From positions 1 to 50,087 of the forward strand of contig CAYGZQ010000026.1 of NCBI GenBank assembly GCA_964354375.1: DNA of 50,087 nucleotides, given 5' to 3'. Below the pieces are notes generated by a model, which had not been told where the DNA came from, did not search any database, and saw only the letters and a program-made list of their open reading frames with translations. Shown here piece after piece: positions 25,369 through 34,307 of the stretch. Position 1 is the first letter of the stretch. Each line of letters opens with the position of its first letter. Made by a program: the position numbers and the translations under genes. This DNA comes from CAYGZQ01 sp964354375 [NCBI: uncultured Planctomycetota bacterium] (GTDB taxonomy: Bacteria > JAJVIF01 > JAPKYR01).

Positions 25369-27780
25369 ATGAGAGTACAGCTTACGTTGGTCATGATCGT
25401 AGTCTCAATCTGGTTCTTTGTCGGGTGCTCGACCGATAATCCTCTTCAGCCGGTCGCTCGACCCGACGCGATTTCATCCCGGTCGGCGATCGCCGACTCG
25501 TCCCAGGGCAGGACACTATGGGGAATCTGGGAGATCGCCGTCGATCCCCGGACTCTCACTGCCGAGGTCAGCCCTGTGCGGCATGGCGCGTTCCACGCGA
25601 ATGTCAGGAAGTTCCTGGAAGAATCTCCCTGCAACAACTGCCTGAAAGTCGTGCCGCCGATTCTTCCGAAGCCGTACGGCCTGGATGTCACCATCGCGGT
25701 CACTCATCCCTTCGCAGGGATGACCGACTTCATGGGCTTCGATGTTCGCGGCATCATCATGCTTCAGGGTGAGTACTCGTTTCCCAACCTGGGGTACGTG
25801 ACGACACGAATTCCGGGCGATGGTTTTGCGCTGGGAAATCCCGACGGCTATACGCCGATCTTCAATGCAGCGGATTACACGAAGCCGGGCATACTCGGCT
25901 ATTCAAGGGGGAAAATGGTGCCCCCGATCTGGGGCAACCCGCCCGACACGCTCAACGCGTTCAAGGCTTACTACTCGGTGGGCCAGAGCGAGGATGAGGG
26001 CGGACGCAGGGCGTTTTTCTCGGGCGACCAGGTCACGCGAACCTACGAGATCCAGGTTACGCCGGGCCTTCCGTTCAAGTTCTGGTACGCGGTCGATGCG
26101 TCATGGGAGCCGCCCGTCGGGGATCCGCCGTACGATATCAGCGACTTCCCGGCGAACGCCAACTGCCCCGAGGCCTATCGCTTCGATTTCGAGGTGTTGT
26201 CGGGAGAGCTATATCCCACAGCAGGCTCGGTCATGGTGGGGGTGGACATATGGGACCACCAGGGCTGGCAGGGACCGTACACCCTTTGGGTCGAGGCTCC
26301 CGAGTGCACCAATACGGCGGCAGTCGTAGCCGAGGATCCCTTATCCATAGACGGCGAGAAAGCGCACTGGGAGATCCCGATAGCGAACGAGCTTGGCGGG
26401 CTTGATCCCTCGCTCGGCGCGGAATTGTTCGTTGTCTGCGCCAACAACAACGATGACCCGCTCAACGGTCCGATACATGGGTACGGCAGGTTCACGATTC
26501 CCGTCAGTCCCGGCGGCCAGAATCCGGTCGTCACAAGCGTGGACCCGAACGTGGGCGAACAGGGGTCTGCGCTCGACAACGTGGAGATCAAGGGCGAGAA
26601 CTTCGTTAACGGATGCACGGTTCATCTTGAGAAAGCGGGCGAGACGGACATAAACGGTTTCGACATCGTTTTCATAAACTCCCAGGACATCACGGCCGAC
26701 CTGAGCCTTGCCGGCGCGGCGCTGGGATTTTGGGATGTCGTTGTGACCAATCCCGGCGGTGCATTCGGCACTTTGCCGGAAGGGTTCGAGGTCATAGAGC
26801 CGTCCGGCTGCAACTCGAATCTGCACCACGATTATCTCGGGACGGGCGATTTCTCCGGCGGCACGCACATGGAAGCGTACGATTCGCTCTTCGTGCACGA
26901 CACCGGTACGCTGACCGACGGAGAATTCCTGGGGTATATAAGCGGTTTCGCGGGAACTGTTGTGGCCACTTACAATATCGACACGCTGACACCTGTCGAC
27001 GGTCATCCGCTTGGTTCCGGCTGGGGGAATCCGCACATGGGGAGCTGGCCGGTCCCGTTTTCGATCGATGTCGCAGAGGAAACCGGGAAGTTTTTCATAG
27101 TGTGGACCGACACTGAGGCGATCGTCGAGGTGTGGGAGGCCGAAGCCGGAAAACTCGCCGGACAGACGGATGCGTCCAATGACGGACACGTCTACTGCCT
27201 CGACACGGACGGGAGCGGCGGATTCTGGGATGCCTACTTCCCTCATGCCGGCTTCGCTTGCGGCATCAAGCACTTCCTTCCGGACGGTCCTCAGCCGGGC
27301 ACTCTGATTGAAAAAACCGAGGACCACATCATGCTTCCCGAGGCCTGGGGAACCCCCCAGGAGGTCATCTGCATTCCCGGCGACACGCTCCTCGTGTTAA
27401 CCGGCCTGGATCGCGGGAAGATCAGGGCTTACGATATTTCGTCTTCGCCGCCCGTTCTGGTCGACGAGACGAACGGGCTGTTCTCGGGCGACCTCGATTT
27501 CGGATGGTATCCCGACAAAGCGTGCGACATGGTCGCGGACTGGTCGGATCCCGACTTCGCCGGGTGCCGGATCGCAGTTTTCGGAAATCTGGGTTCCGGC
27601 GGCGTTGAGCTCGTGAAAATCGGGACCGACCTGACTGTCTGGGAAGGTCCGGTCTCCATCAATAGTCACCACTATCAGGCGATAGACATGAACCCGACCA
27701 CGGGGGACATCGCTCTGTGGCCGGACCCGGACGGTTCTCCGGGCGAGTACGCGCTTATCGAGAAACCCGCGGGATGGTGA
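25369..27780 (+). CDS. modular lipoprotein, shared N-terminal module plus TIG-like and propeller-like regions (family member 2)
   Basis: 803 residues, function unknown. Strong SD AGGAGG. Lipobox FVGC, lipidated C20. The N-terminal module (about residues 48-290) aligns with those of the proteins at 10123 and 32493: LWGIWEIAVDP, THPFAGMTDFMGFDVRG, LGNPDGYTPIFN, YAVDASWEPPVGDPP, DIWDHQGWQG. Next a TIG/IPT-like domain (VTSVDPNVGEQGSALDN to GFEVIEPSGC, about 385-480), then a C-terminal region of about 320 residues with repeated strand patterns that may be a propeller. Same domain order as the protein at 10123. Exported and lipid-anchored; convergent with the copper ATPase gene. Confidence 0.8.
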   Translation: MRVQLTLVMIVVSIWFFVGCSTDNPLQPVARPDAISSRSAIADSSQGRTLWGIWEIAVDPRTLTAEVSPVRHGAFHANVRKFLEESPCNNCLKVVPPILPKPYGLDVTIAVTHPFAGMTDFMGFDVRGIIMLQGEYSFPNLGYVTTRIPGDGFALGNPDGYTPIFNAADYTKPGILGYSRGKMVPPIWGNPPDTLNAFKAYYSVGQSEDEGGRRAFFSGDQVTRTYEIQVTPGLPFKFWYAVDASWEPPVGDPPYDISDFPANANCPEAYRFDFEVLSGELYPTAGSVMVGVDIWDHQGWQGPYTLWVEAPECTNTAAVVAEDPLSIDGEKAHWEIPIANELGGLDPSLGAELFVVCANNNDDPLNGPIHGYGRFTIPVSPGGQNPVVTSVDPNVGEQGSALDNVEIKGENFVNGCTVHLEKAGETDINGFDIVFINSQDITADLSLAGAALGFWDVVVTNPGGAFGTLPEGFEVIEPSGCNSNLHHDYLGTGDFSGGTHMEAYDSLFVHDTGTLTDGEFLGYISGFAGTVVATYNIDTLTPVDGHPLGSGWGNPHMGSWPVPFSIDVAEETGKFFIVWTDTEAIVEVWEAEAGKLAGQTDASNDGHVYCLDTDGSGGFWDAYFPHAGFACGIKHFLPDGPQPGTLIEKTEDHIMLPEAWGTPQEVICIPGDTLLVLTGLDRGKIRAYDISSSPPVLVDETNGLFSGDLDFGWYPDKACDMVADWSDPDFAGCRIAVFGNLGSGGVELVKIGTDLTVWEGPVSINSHHYQAIDMNPTTGDIALWPDPDGSPGEYALIEKPAGW

Positions 27781-27787
27781 CACGCGC

Positions 27788-27868
27788 CTGTAGCAATGCG
27801 CCTCCGGCACATGGTTCTTAGTGGGGGTGAAAGGGAAAGAACCATGCGCGGGACGCGCATGACTACAG
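27788..27868. repeat. compound inverted repeat between convergent genes
   Basis: Outer arms CTGTAG-caATGCGC and GCGCATga-CTACAG; inner arms CATGGTTCTT (27810-27819) and AAGAACCATG (27837-27846) around a G-rich loop. It fills the spacer between the lipoprotein and copper ATPase genes, and the right end contains the ATPase stop codon (27863-27865). It could act as a bidirectional terminator. Confidence 0.88.
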
Positions 27869-30151
27869 CGACGGTCTGAATGAGTTGAGCCCAAGCGAGT
27901 TCGTGACGACGCTTATCGAGCTTAAGCTCATCGCGGCCGCTGCGATCATCGGATCGAGCAGGCCCATATGCCCGAAGTAGGGCACCAGCACGCCGGCCGC
28001 GATCGGTATCGCGATCACGTTGTAGATGAAGGCGAGGAAGAGGTTCGAGTTGATCGTTGACATGGTCTGGCGCGAGAGCTCAATCGCCGCGACCACACCC
28101 CTCAGATCGCCCTGCACGAGCACGAAATCTCCGGCCTGCAGCGCGACATCGCTTCCGGTGCCCATGGCGATGCCGATGTCGGCCTCGGTGAGCGCGACCG
28201 CATCGTTGATGCCGTCGCCCACCATCGCCACATACGTCCGGCCCTCCTTGCCCTCGCGCTGAAGACGCTCGATGATCGCGGCCTTGTCCTGCGGACCGAT
28301 CTGCGACTTCACGTTCTTGATTCCCACTGCGGCCGCGACCGATCGCGCTACTTTCTCCTGGTCACCGGTACAAAGGACCGGCTTGAGACCCAGAGCCTGC
28401 AGACGAGCGACCGCCGGTGCGGCATCATCCTTGATTTTGTCGACAAGCGAGATGAGGCCGATCAGATGTGTGCCCCGCGTGACAAACAGCGGGGTTTGCG
28501 CCTCGGTAGCCATCAGATCGGCCTTCGCGGAGAGCTCGTCGTCGAGCTCGATCTCCTCGAGTTCGAGCATCGATTCCGAACCGATCCGTACCCAGCTCCC
28601 GCCCACCTTTGCGCGCACGCCCTGACCGATCTCGGCGGAGAATTCCTCCGCCTCCCGAGGCTTGATGGCCCTGGACACGGCCATGGCCATGACGGCTTTC
28701 GCGGCGGGATGCTCGGAGAACTGCTCCACGCTGGCGGCAAATCGCAGCACGTCTTCCTCCGTGTATTCGCCGATAGACAGGATTTTCGCGACCGAAGGTC
28801 GGCCCTCGGTGATTGTCCCGGTTTTGTCGAGGACAATTGTGCCGAGCCATCCGGCGACTTCGAGAGCGGGACCGTCCTTGATGAGTATCCCGTTGCGCGC
28901 TCCGACACCGCTGGCGATCAGTATCGCGGTCGGTGTGGCGAGCCCGAGCGCGCACGGACAAGCGATGATAAGAACCGAGATGAACGTAACCAGGGGGATG
29001 TTGTAGTTTTCAAGCCCGATCGGACGAGGGACGGAGCTCCAGATGATCGCGGTGACGATCGCGATGCCTATCACTATGGGGACAAAAACCGCCGCGATGC
29101 GGTCGACCGTCCGAGCGATCTGCGGCTTGAGAGCCTGGGCGCGACGAGTGGCCTCGATTATCTGGCCGAGCACCGTCTCGCGTCCAGCTTTCTCCACGCG
29201 GAATGCGATCGATCCAGTGGTATTGATGGTGCCTGCATGCACGGCGTCGCCCGGCTTCTTGTCCACCGGCTCGCTTTCGCCGGTGAGAAGGCTTTCGTCG
29301 ATCGTCGACCCACCCTCCGTCATCACACCGTCCGCCGCGATCTGTCCGCCAGGCTTGACCCGCACGATGTCCCCGATCCTGAGCTGAGCCACGGGAACCT
29401 CTCGCTCGACCCCGTCCGCGAGCAGGAAAGCTGTCCTGGGTCTGAGGTCCATCAGAGCCCGGACCGCGTCGCCCGCACGAAATTTCGCCCGTCCCTCGAA
29501 ATACCGCCCGAGAAGTATCAGCCCGATGATCGTCGCGGCTGAGTCAAAATAAACATGCACCTGGGACGGGTCGGAGCTGAAGACCTTCGGCGCGAAGGTC
29601 GCAATCGCGGAGTAGATGAAAGCCGAAAGAGTCCCGACCGCGACCAGGGTGTTCATCTCGGCGACGCCCCTCAGAATCGAGCGCCACGCGATCGTGTAGA
29701 ACTGCCGTCCCGCCCAGATCATGGAGACGGCCGTAAGGATCAGTGCGATTATGTTGCGGACGACGTCCGGAATGAATCCCAATGGTGGGATCGGCTGATT
29801 GTTGATCTTCATCGTGACGGTCATCACGACGACCGCGATGATGATCGCGACTATCGCGCGTCTCTTGAGCGACTCGAGTTCGGTCAACTGCTTTCCGGCG
29901 TCCGTTTCTTCATCAAGCGTGGTGGAGACCGTCGCGTCGTAGCCTGCGTCTTTCACCGCTTTCACAAGGGGCTGATAATCCGAGATTCCGGGAATCAGCG
30001 TGACGATCGCTTTGCCCGACGTGAGGTTGACCGAGGCCTCTTTGACGCCCTTGACTTTCCCCAGGGCGCCTTCCACCCGCGCGACGCAGCTCGCGCAGTG
30101 CATGCCCTCTATGTCCAGCGAAATTATGCTGTCGGCTTTCTTCTTCCCCAT
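27863..30151 (-). CDS. copA: copper-exporting P1B-type ATPase
   Basis: 762 residues. Pumps Cu(I) out of the cytoplasm at the expense of ATP. Seen: one HMA domain with GMHCASC (residues 16-22), about eight membrane helices, LLTGESEP (actuator), IACPCALGLATPTA (copper-binding CPC in the channel), VLDKTGTITEG (phosphorylated Asp), EHPAAKAV (HP motif), VGDGINDA, and the Cu(I)-pump signatures YNVIAIPIAAG and MSLSSISVVTNSLGL. The start is the ATG at 30151, which has TAGAAT 10 nt upstream; an in-frame ATG at 30163 overlaps that box. No CopY/CueR-type regulator or copper chaperone gene is adjacent. Confidence 0.95.
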   Translation of the reverse strand: MGKKKADSIISLDIEGMHCASCVARVEGALGKVKGVKEASVNLTSGKAIVTLIPGISDYQPLVKAVKDAGYDATVSTTLDEETDAGKQLTELESLKRRAIVAIIIAVVVMTVTMKINNQPIPPLGFIPDVVRNIIALILTAVSMIWAGRQFYTIAWRSILRGVAEMNTLVAVGTLSAFIYSAIATFAPKVFSSDPSQVHVYFDSAATIIGLILLGRYFEGRAKFRAGDAVRALMDLRPRTAFLLADGVEREVPVAQLRIGDIVRVKPGGQIAADGVMTEGGSTIDESLLTGESEPVDKKPGDAVHAGTINTTGSIAFRVEKAGRETVLGQIIEATRRAQALKPQIARTVDRIAAVFVPIVIGIAIVTAIIWSSVPRPIGLENYNIPLVTFISVLIIACPCALGLATPTAILIASGVGARNGILIKDGPALEVAGWLGTIVLDKTGTITEGRPSVAKILSIGEYTEEDVLRFAASVEQFSEHPAAKAVMAMAVSRAIKPREAEEFSAEIGQGVRAKVGGSWVRIGSESMLELEEIELDDELSAKADLMATEAQTPLFVTRGTHLIGLISLVDKIKDDAAPAVARLQALGLKPVLCTGDQEKVARSVAAAVGIKNVKSQIGPQDKAAIIERLQREGKEGRTYVAMVGDGINDAVALTEADIGIAMGTGSDVALQAGDFVLVQGDLRGVVAAIELSRQTMSTINSNLFLAFIYNVIAIPIAAGVLVPYFGHMGLLDPMIAAAAMSLSSISVVTNSLGLNSFRPSL

Positions 30152-30161
30152 GTCGAGATGC

Positions 30162-30167
30162 ATTCTA
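30162..30167 (-). promoter_or_regulatory. -10 box of copA, leaderless type
   Basis: TAGAAT on the minus strand followed by GCATCTCGAC and the ATG. No SD. This supports the 30151 start. Confidence 0.55.
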
Positions 30168-30280
30168 CCATGAGAGAAAGGGGGCGCGTGGAAATACCGA
30201 AGGCAGCGAAAGACGGGGACAGGCACCGCTCATTCTTAAAGGGGTTGAGGTCGATAGTTTCCTTCCGGACCCTGAATCCG

Positions 30281-30286
30281 TATACT
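30281..30286 (+). promoter_or_regulatory. -10 box of the 646-residue exported protein gene
   Basis: TATACT, with a weak TTTCCT 17 nt upstream. The leader of about 55 nt holds a hairpin (GCGGG, TTCGTTCGAG, CCCGC; 30302-30321) and the SD AAGGGAGA. Confidence 0.45.
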
Positions 30287-30345
30287 AGCGCCGACTTAAG
30301 TGCGGGTTCGTTCGAGCCCGCTTCGACATGACAAGGGAGACACGT

Positions 30346-32286
30346 ATGAGTTCCGGATCAAAAGAAGGGAAAGCCGGTTTCGCGGGGAATGGAGGGATAG
30401 TTGCGCTTCTGTGGGTTGCCCTAATGATGAGCGCGTTCGTGACGCAGGGATGTCCACCCGCCGATAAGAAGCCCATCGTGGACAAGACGCCGACAGTCGA
30501 GAAAGTGCCTCCCACGGGCTTTACATGGGATACGGTACGACGGGAGCCGCGATGGCGTCTGGCCGGACCGATCAAGTGGCATCGTACGAACGAGAAAGAC
30601 GCCGTGATCCAGGAGTCCAACTCCGGTCAGAAAGCGATCCTCTGCTACGTAAGTCGATATGACTCCGGGCTCACCGAGACGATAGAGGGCGGGCTACTCC
30701 GGGCGGACTCATTCGGACAGCAGGTCGCGGACAACATGGTCACCTGGGAGATCAACTGGTGGGACGATCCGGGTCTTGCCCAAAGGCTCATGGGGGGCTC
30801 CGATGCCCCTGCGCTGTTGGTCCTGAAGCCGTCGCCGGATGCGGGAGCGGACGGATTCGTTGTGATCGACAGATGGGTCGGTGAAGATCTGCGCGCCTTC
30901 CCTCTGCACGGCGAGCCGGCACCTCCGACAAGTGCCGATGCGCAGCAGAGGATAAAATCATTCTGGTCATCGCCAGGGACAATCCAGTCGGACATCGCAG
31001 GACTGGCCGAAGCGTTCCAGACATCAACCAGCGAAGAGGAAATGGACGCCTTCCTGTCCGCACAGCGCGGGAGACTGAACAGAAAGATCGAGGGAACCGA
31101 TGGATTCTCCCCCGAAGAATGCTTGTATTCGATCTACAGAATGGGCTCGGATGAAGCGCGGACGGCCAGGATCACGCAGAGCGATGAGTGGCGCAAGGCT
31201 TTCATAGACCTGATCTACCATTATTCGACACCTGACGAGGCCTACTCATCGGAGGCAGGCCTGGTGATCGATCCAAACCGTGACCTCCTGACGGTATTGT
31301 GTGCGATGGCAGTCGGGACCGTAATGCCGGTGTTTGAGAAGAAGCTCATGGAAAGCGTCAAGAGCACGGTGATCCTGCAGGACGGTAACCTGGGTGGCGG
31401 ATTTGCCGCGTATATCGACCTCCGCAACACGTTTGAAGAAGGCCCCGACTACGTGAGCGACACGTCCGACCCGGAAACCCCGATAGGTCGACAGATGACG
31501 GGTCCCAGGGACATTGTCTGGGTGAATGCGAGAGCCCTGGCCACTGTTCTGAGAGTGGTCGCATCCGATCCGGAAATGTCGAAACTGGAGCTTGGGCCCG
31601 ATCTCACGGTGAACGATCTCGTGGATCGATTCAGCGGAGAAATGTCCAAGTCTCTCCTTGAGCGGGCGGGCGATGTCGGCGAAATGAGCTTTGTCGACAG
31701 GGTCCATCTTCTGGACATGCTGAACCAGATGTACCAGAGGACCTCCGACATCGAGTTTCTCAAGAAGGCGGGCGACATAGCGGCCACCTTCGATCCCGGG
31801 AAGCCTCAGGATTGGTTCGATCCGAGGATGTCGGGGTTTCTGCCGGACCTTGCGATAGCGCTGCATCAGTACGGGTGGCTGGCTGAGGATGAGAAGGCGA
31901 GGAATGCCGCTGACCTGGTCACAGAGCTCGCGATCCGTTATGCGGGCATGTTCGGGGATATGGACCGCATACGTCTGGCCTATGCCCATGAGGTGGTGCA
32001 CTCGAAGTGCCTGCATATCGGCGTGGTGGCCCCTCTGAGCGATGAATTGGGCCGCGAGCTGCTGAAAACGGCCCAGGGCGGCTGGGATGCCGGCAAGGTG
32101 GCGCAAATTCTCGACCCGACCAGGGACGCGAAGCTGATCGAGGCCAAGAGTTATGCCGTCATGGGAAAGGCATCGGCTTTCGTCTGCATCGATGATGTCT
32201 GCTACATGCCGTCGCACGACGCAGAGGTTCTTCAGGAGACCTTGCAGATGGCGTACGAGGATCTGGCCGCAGAAGCGGAGCAGTAG
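30346..32286 (+). CDS. exported 646-residue protein, thioredoxin-like N-terminus plus helical C-terminal domain
   Basis: Function unknown. ATG 30346 follows ACAAGGGAGACAC. Hydrophobic segment IVALLWVALMMSAFV then TQGCPP: a signal peptide, possibly a lipoprotein with an imperfect lipobox. Residues ~75-180 (QKAILCYVSRYD, ADNMVTWEINWWDD, APALLVLKP) look like a thioredoxin fold without CxxC. From ~230 the protein is all-helical with patterns reminiscent of the DUF255/YyaL-type architecture (thioredoxin-like plus alpha/alpha barrel), for example LGGGFAAYIDLRNTFEEGPDY; the resemblance is weak. C-terminal CIDDVC could form a disulfide. Upstream of lipoprotein member 3, which carries an active-looking thioredoxin. 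Confidence 0.6.
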   Translation: MSSGSKEGKAGFAGNGGIVALLWVALMMSAFVTQGCPPADKKPIVDKTPTVEKVPPTGFTWDTVRREPRWRLAGPIKWHRTNEKDAVIQESNSGQKAILCYVSRYDSGLTETIEGGLLRADSFGQQVADNMVTWEINWWDDPGLAQRLMGGSDAPALLVLKPSPDAGADGFVVIDRWVGEDLRAFPLHGEPAPPTSADAQQRIKSFWSSPGTIQSDIAGLAEAFQTSTSEEEMDAFLSAQRGRLNRKIEGTDGFSPEECLYSIYRMGSDEARTARITQSDEWRKAFIDLIYHYSTPDEAYSSEAGLVIDPNRDLLTVLCAMAVGTVMPVFEKKLMESVKSTVILQDGNLGGGFAAYIDLRNTFEEGPDYVSDTSDPETPIGRQMTGPRDIVWVNARALATVLRVVASDPEMSKLELGPDLTVNDLVDRFSGEMSKSLLERAGDVGEMSFVDRVHLLDMLNQMYQRTSDIEFLKKAGDIAATFDPGKPQDWFDPRMSGFLPDLAIALHQYGWLAEDEKARNAADLVTELAIRYAGMFGDMDRIRLAYAHEVVHSKCLHIGVVAPLSDELGRELLKTAQGGWDAGKVAQILDPTRDAKLIEAKSYAVMGKASAFVCIDDVCYMPSHDAEVLQETLQMAYEDLAAEAEQ

Positions 32287-32327
32287 GGTACCGGGCTGGT
32301 GGAAATCCGAAAATCCGCATAGTCTTG

Positions 32328-32356
32328 TTGACCTTCACCGAATGAAACCGTACAAT
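32328..32356 (+). promoter_or_regulatory. sigma-70-type promoter of lipoprotein family member 3
   Basis: TTGACC (32328-32333), a 17-nt spacer, TACAAT (32351-32356). Start of transcription near 32363 gives a leader of about 130 nt, long for this window. Confidence 0.72.
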
Positions 32357-32392
32357 TTACCTGGTCCTACAAGACCATGGTAGGTATCAGTA

Positions 32393-32465
32393 ACCTTCCG
32401 TATGCCGGAGGCTCATGCGTATGAGCGAGCGTATGCTGATGCATGGGTCGCACGGCGCCGGAAGG
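32393..32465 (+). ncRNA. candidate structured 5' leader
   Basis: Within the leader of the next gene, CCTTCCG (32393-32399) pairs with CGGAAGG (32459-32465), closing a region with inner hairpins GCTCAT-GCGT-ATGAGC and GTATGC-TGAT-GCATGG. Upstream a further stem CTGGTC-ctacaa-GACCATGG occurs. This resembles a small multibranched regulatory RNA but matches no riboswitch consensus that I recognise. The SD of the gene (TTGGAGG) lies 13 nt after it. Confidence 0.35.
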
Positions 32466-32492
32466 AGACTATTCGACCTTGGAGGCTAAAAG

Positions 32493-34145
32493 ATGTCAAG
32501 GTTTCCCCTGATCGCATTATTCGTTCTCGGAACTGTGCTGGCCCTCGCATGCTCGCATGTGGCGTCGCCGACAACCCCGTCGCTGAACGCGCAGGTCGGC
32601 AATCCCGAGAATCACGTGGCATGGGGGGTTTTCGATGTCGTCTTCGACCTTGAGAAAGGTTCCGCTCAGATCGTGTGGAATCGACAGGCGGAGATGCATC
32701 TCAATTGTACGGCCGCAGTGACCCCGCCCAAGTGCTGGACCTGTGTGCAGGTTGTGGATTCATCGTACAATCCCAATTCCTGCAAGTTCTACTTGCAGGT
32801 GGCGTTCACGAACCCGACCAAGATCGTGGGCTACGATGTTCGTGCGGTGATCAGCAATCCGGGCGGCAACAAGTTCCTGCTGAACCCGGACGGGATGACG
32901 TCGATCTGGGGATCGCCGATGCAGTTCAAGGCGGTCAATATCGACCCCGAGCGGACATTCGGAGCGTATGAAGTGCACGGCCGGATGTTCGAGTTCTACT
33001 TCCCGCCGCAGGAGAAATGGGCGACCATGACCTACATCCTCGACGCGAGCTGGCCGACATACACGGACGAGCCGCTGATCGAGAACGGCGCCAGCGATCC
33101 CGTGGTGAACAACGGTTTCGCCACTACTTTCGTCAGGGCGCACGTGTTCGATCATCAGGGCGACCTGAACGGCGCGACGGTCATGGCCGACCTGATGTCT
33201 CTGGGCGGAAGTCCTCAGACAACTCTGTACGATGACGGGCAGCATAATGACCTTGCCCCCGGCGACGGCACATTCGGATCCCTGCTCTTCACCACCAAGG
33301 CCGACATCGGTGTGCACATGGTTAATGTCTACGCCATGGACACGACCGGCCATATGGGATGGGGCCAGGTCGCCGTGTACGTCCAGAAGACCGCCGGCGG
33401 CCCCAATGAGGATCCCGTGATCGACGAGATCACCAGGGACCGCACCACCGCCAACGGCGGAGCGAACGAGAAAATCAAGATCACCGTCAGCGCCCATGAC
33501 CCTGACGGCACCGATCTCGGCTATGAGTACACTGCAGGCTCAGGCAGTTTCACCGGCCAGAACGATAACTACGTGTACTGGAAGCCGTCGTCCACTGCAA
33601 CCGGACCCGTGAACATCGGCGTGAAAGTCATCGACATCCTGGGCGGCGAGGCGACCGGCCAGATCAAGGTGTGGAGCACAGACCTGTCCGTCGTGAACGG
33701 CAGCACCCAGGGTATGGTCCCTCAGGGCACGCTCCAGTCCCTTGTCCCCCAGGCCATGGTAAACATGGCCCAGGATTTCGTCGGAGAGGTCCTCTACTGC
33801 AACTTCTGGGCGACATGGTGCCCCTACTGCGTGCAGGAGCTTCCCGAACTGAATGGGGTCTACAACAACCACAAGGACAACCCGGAATACAACCACGTTT
33901 ACATCAACGAGGGCGAGGACGAAACCACCGTCCTGAACTTCCTCGGCTCCTATGACTACGAGGCAACGTTCTGGGTTATGGACCCGGACGGCTCGTACTT
34001 CGACAAGTGCAACGATTTCAACGGCGGCTCGAACGGAATTCCGCAGCATGTTCTGTTCGACCGCGACGGACGGTGCCGCTGGGCGCATATCGGCGGCCTG
34101 TCCTCAACAAGCGAGCTCGAGGCCGCGATCAGCCAGCTCCTCTAG
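32493..34145 (+). CDS. modular lipoprotein, shared N-terminal module plus C-terminal CPYC thioredoxin domain (family member 3)
   Basis: 550 residues. SD TTGGAGG. Signal peptide with a lipobox-like ALAC, C20. Residues ~40-230 match the module of the proteins at 10123 and 25369: AWGVFDVVFDL, NPTKIVGYDVRAV, LLNPDGMTSIW, YILDASWP, HVFDHQGDL. Next a segment with LYDDGQHNDLAPGDGTF, typical of exported beta-sandwich domains, then an Ig/PKD-like domain (VIDEITRDRTTANGG). The C-terminal ~130 residues are a TlpA-like thioredoxin fold with NFWATWCPYCVQELPEL, so thiol-disulfide exchange at the cell envelope is likely. It differs from members 1 and 2, which carry TIG and propeller-like regions instead. 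Confidence 0.85.
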   Translation: MSRFPLIALFVLGTVLALACSHVASPTTPSLNAQVGNPENHVAWGVFDVVFDLEKGSAQIVWNRQAEMHLNCTAAVTPPKCWTCVQVVDSSYNPNSCKFYLQVAFTNPTKIVGYDVRAVISNPGGNKFLLNPDGMTSIWGSPMQFKAVNIDPERTFGAYEVHGRMFEFYFPPQEKWATMTYILDASWPTYTDEPLIENGASDPVVNNGFATTFVRAHVFDHQGDLNGATVMADLMSLGGSPQTTLYDDGQHNDLAPGDGTFGSLLFTTKADIGVHMVNVYAMDTTGHMGWGQVAVYVQKTAGGPNEDPVIDEITRDRTTANGGANEKIKITVSAHDPDGTDLGYEYTAGSGSFTGQNDNYVYWKPSSTATGPVNIGVKVIDILGGEATGQIKVWSTDLSVVNGSTQGMVPQGTLQSLVPQAMVNMAQDFVGEVLYCNFWATWCPYCVQELPELNGVYNNHKDNPEYNHVYINEGEDETTVLNFLGSYDYEATFWVMDPDGSYFDKCNDFNGGSNGIPQHVLFDRDGRCRWAHIGGLSSTSELEAAISQLL

Positions 34146-34171
34146 GGGAATTGAGAATACATGACATTGGT

Positions 34172-34197
34172 GGGCGCTCGACCGGAGCGCCCTTTTT
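34172..34197 (+). terminator. rho-independent terminator
   Basis: GGGCGCTC, loop GACCG, GAGCGCCC, then TTTTT, 26 nt after the stop of the thioredoxin lipoprotein gene. Confidence 0.88.
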
Positions 34198-34219
34198 GTA
34201 CCCGGTTGGGGATCCGGAT

Positions 34220-34287
34220 GTGGGGCAGGCATTCCAGCCTGCCGTTCATGCGGCATCAGCAGGGGCACGGCATGCCGTGCCCCTGCA
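34220..34287 (+). repeat. composite two-palindrome element, forward copy
   Basis: GTGGGGCAGGC-ATTCCA-GCCTGCC, linker GTTCATGCGGCATCA, then the perfect 28-bp palindrome whose core is GGGGCACGGCATGCCGTGCC. The same two-part element occurs in inverted orientation at 37155-37222. Confidence 0.9.
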
Positions 34288-34307
34288 AATCGGATCGGGC
34301 ATCGGTG

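Noticed and set aside
27397-27894. 165-residue minus-strand frame after copA
   Set aside because: Mostly antisense to the lipoprotein gene and spans the compound inverted repeat; no recognisable motif.
32402-32653. 83-residue frame upstream of and overlapping the thioredoxin lipoprotein start
   Set aside because: No SD, runs through the SD and start of the real gene in another frame, and covers paired leader stems instead.
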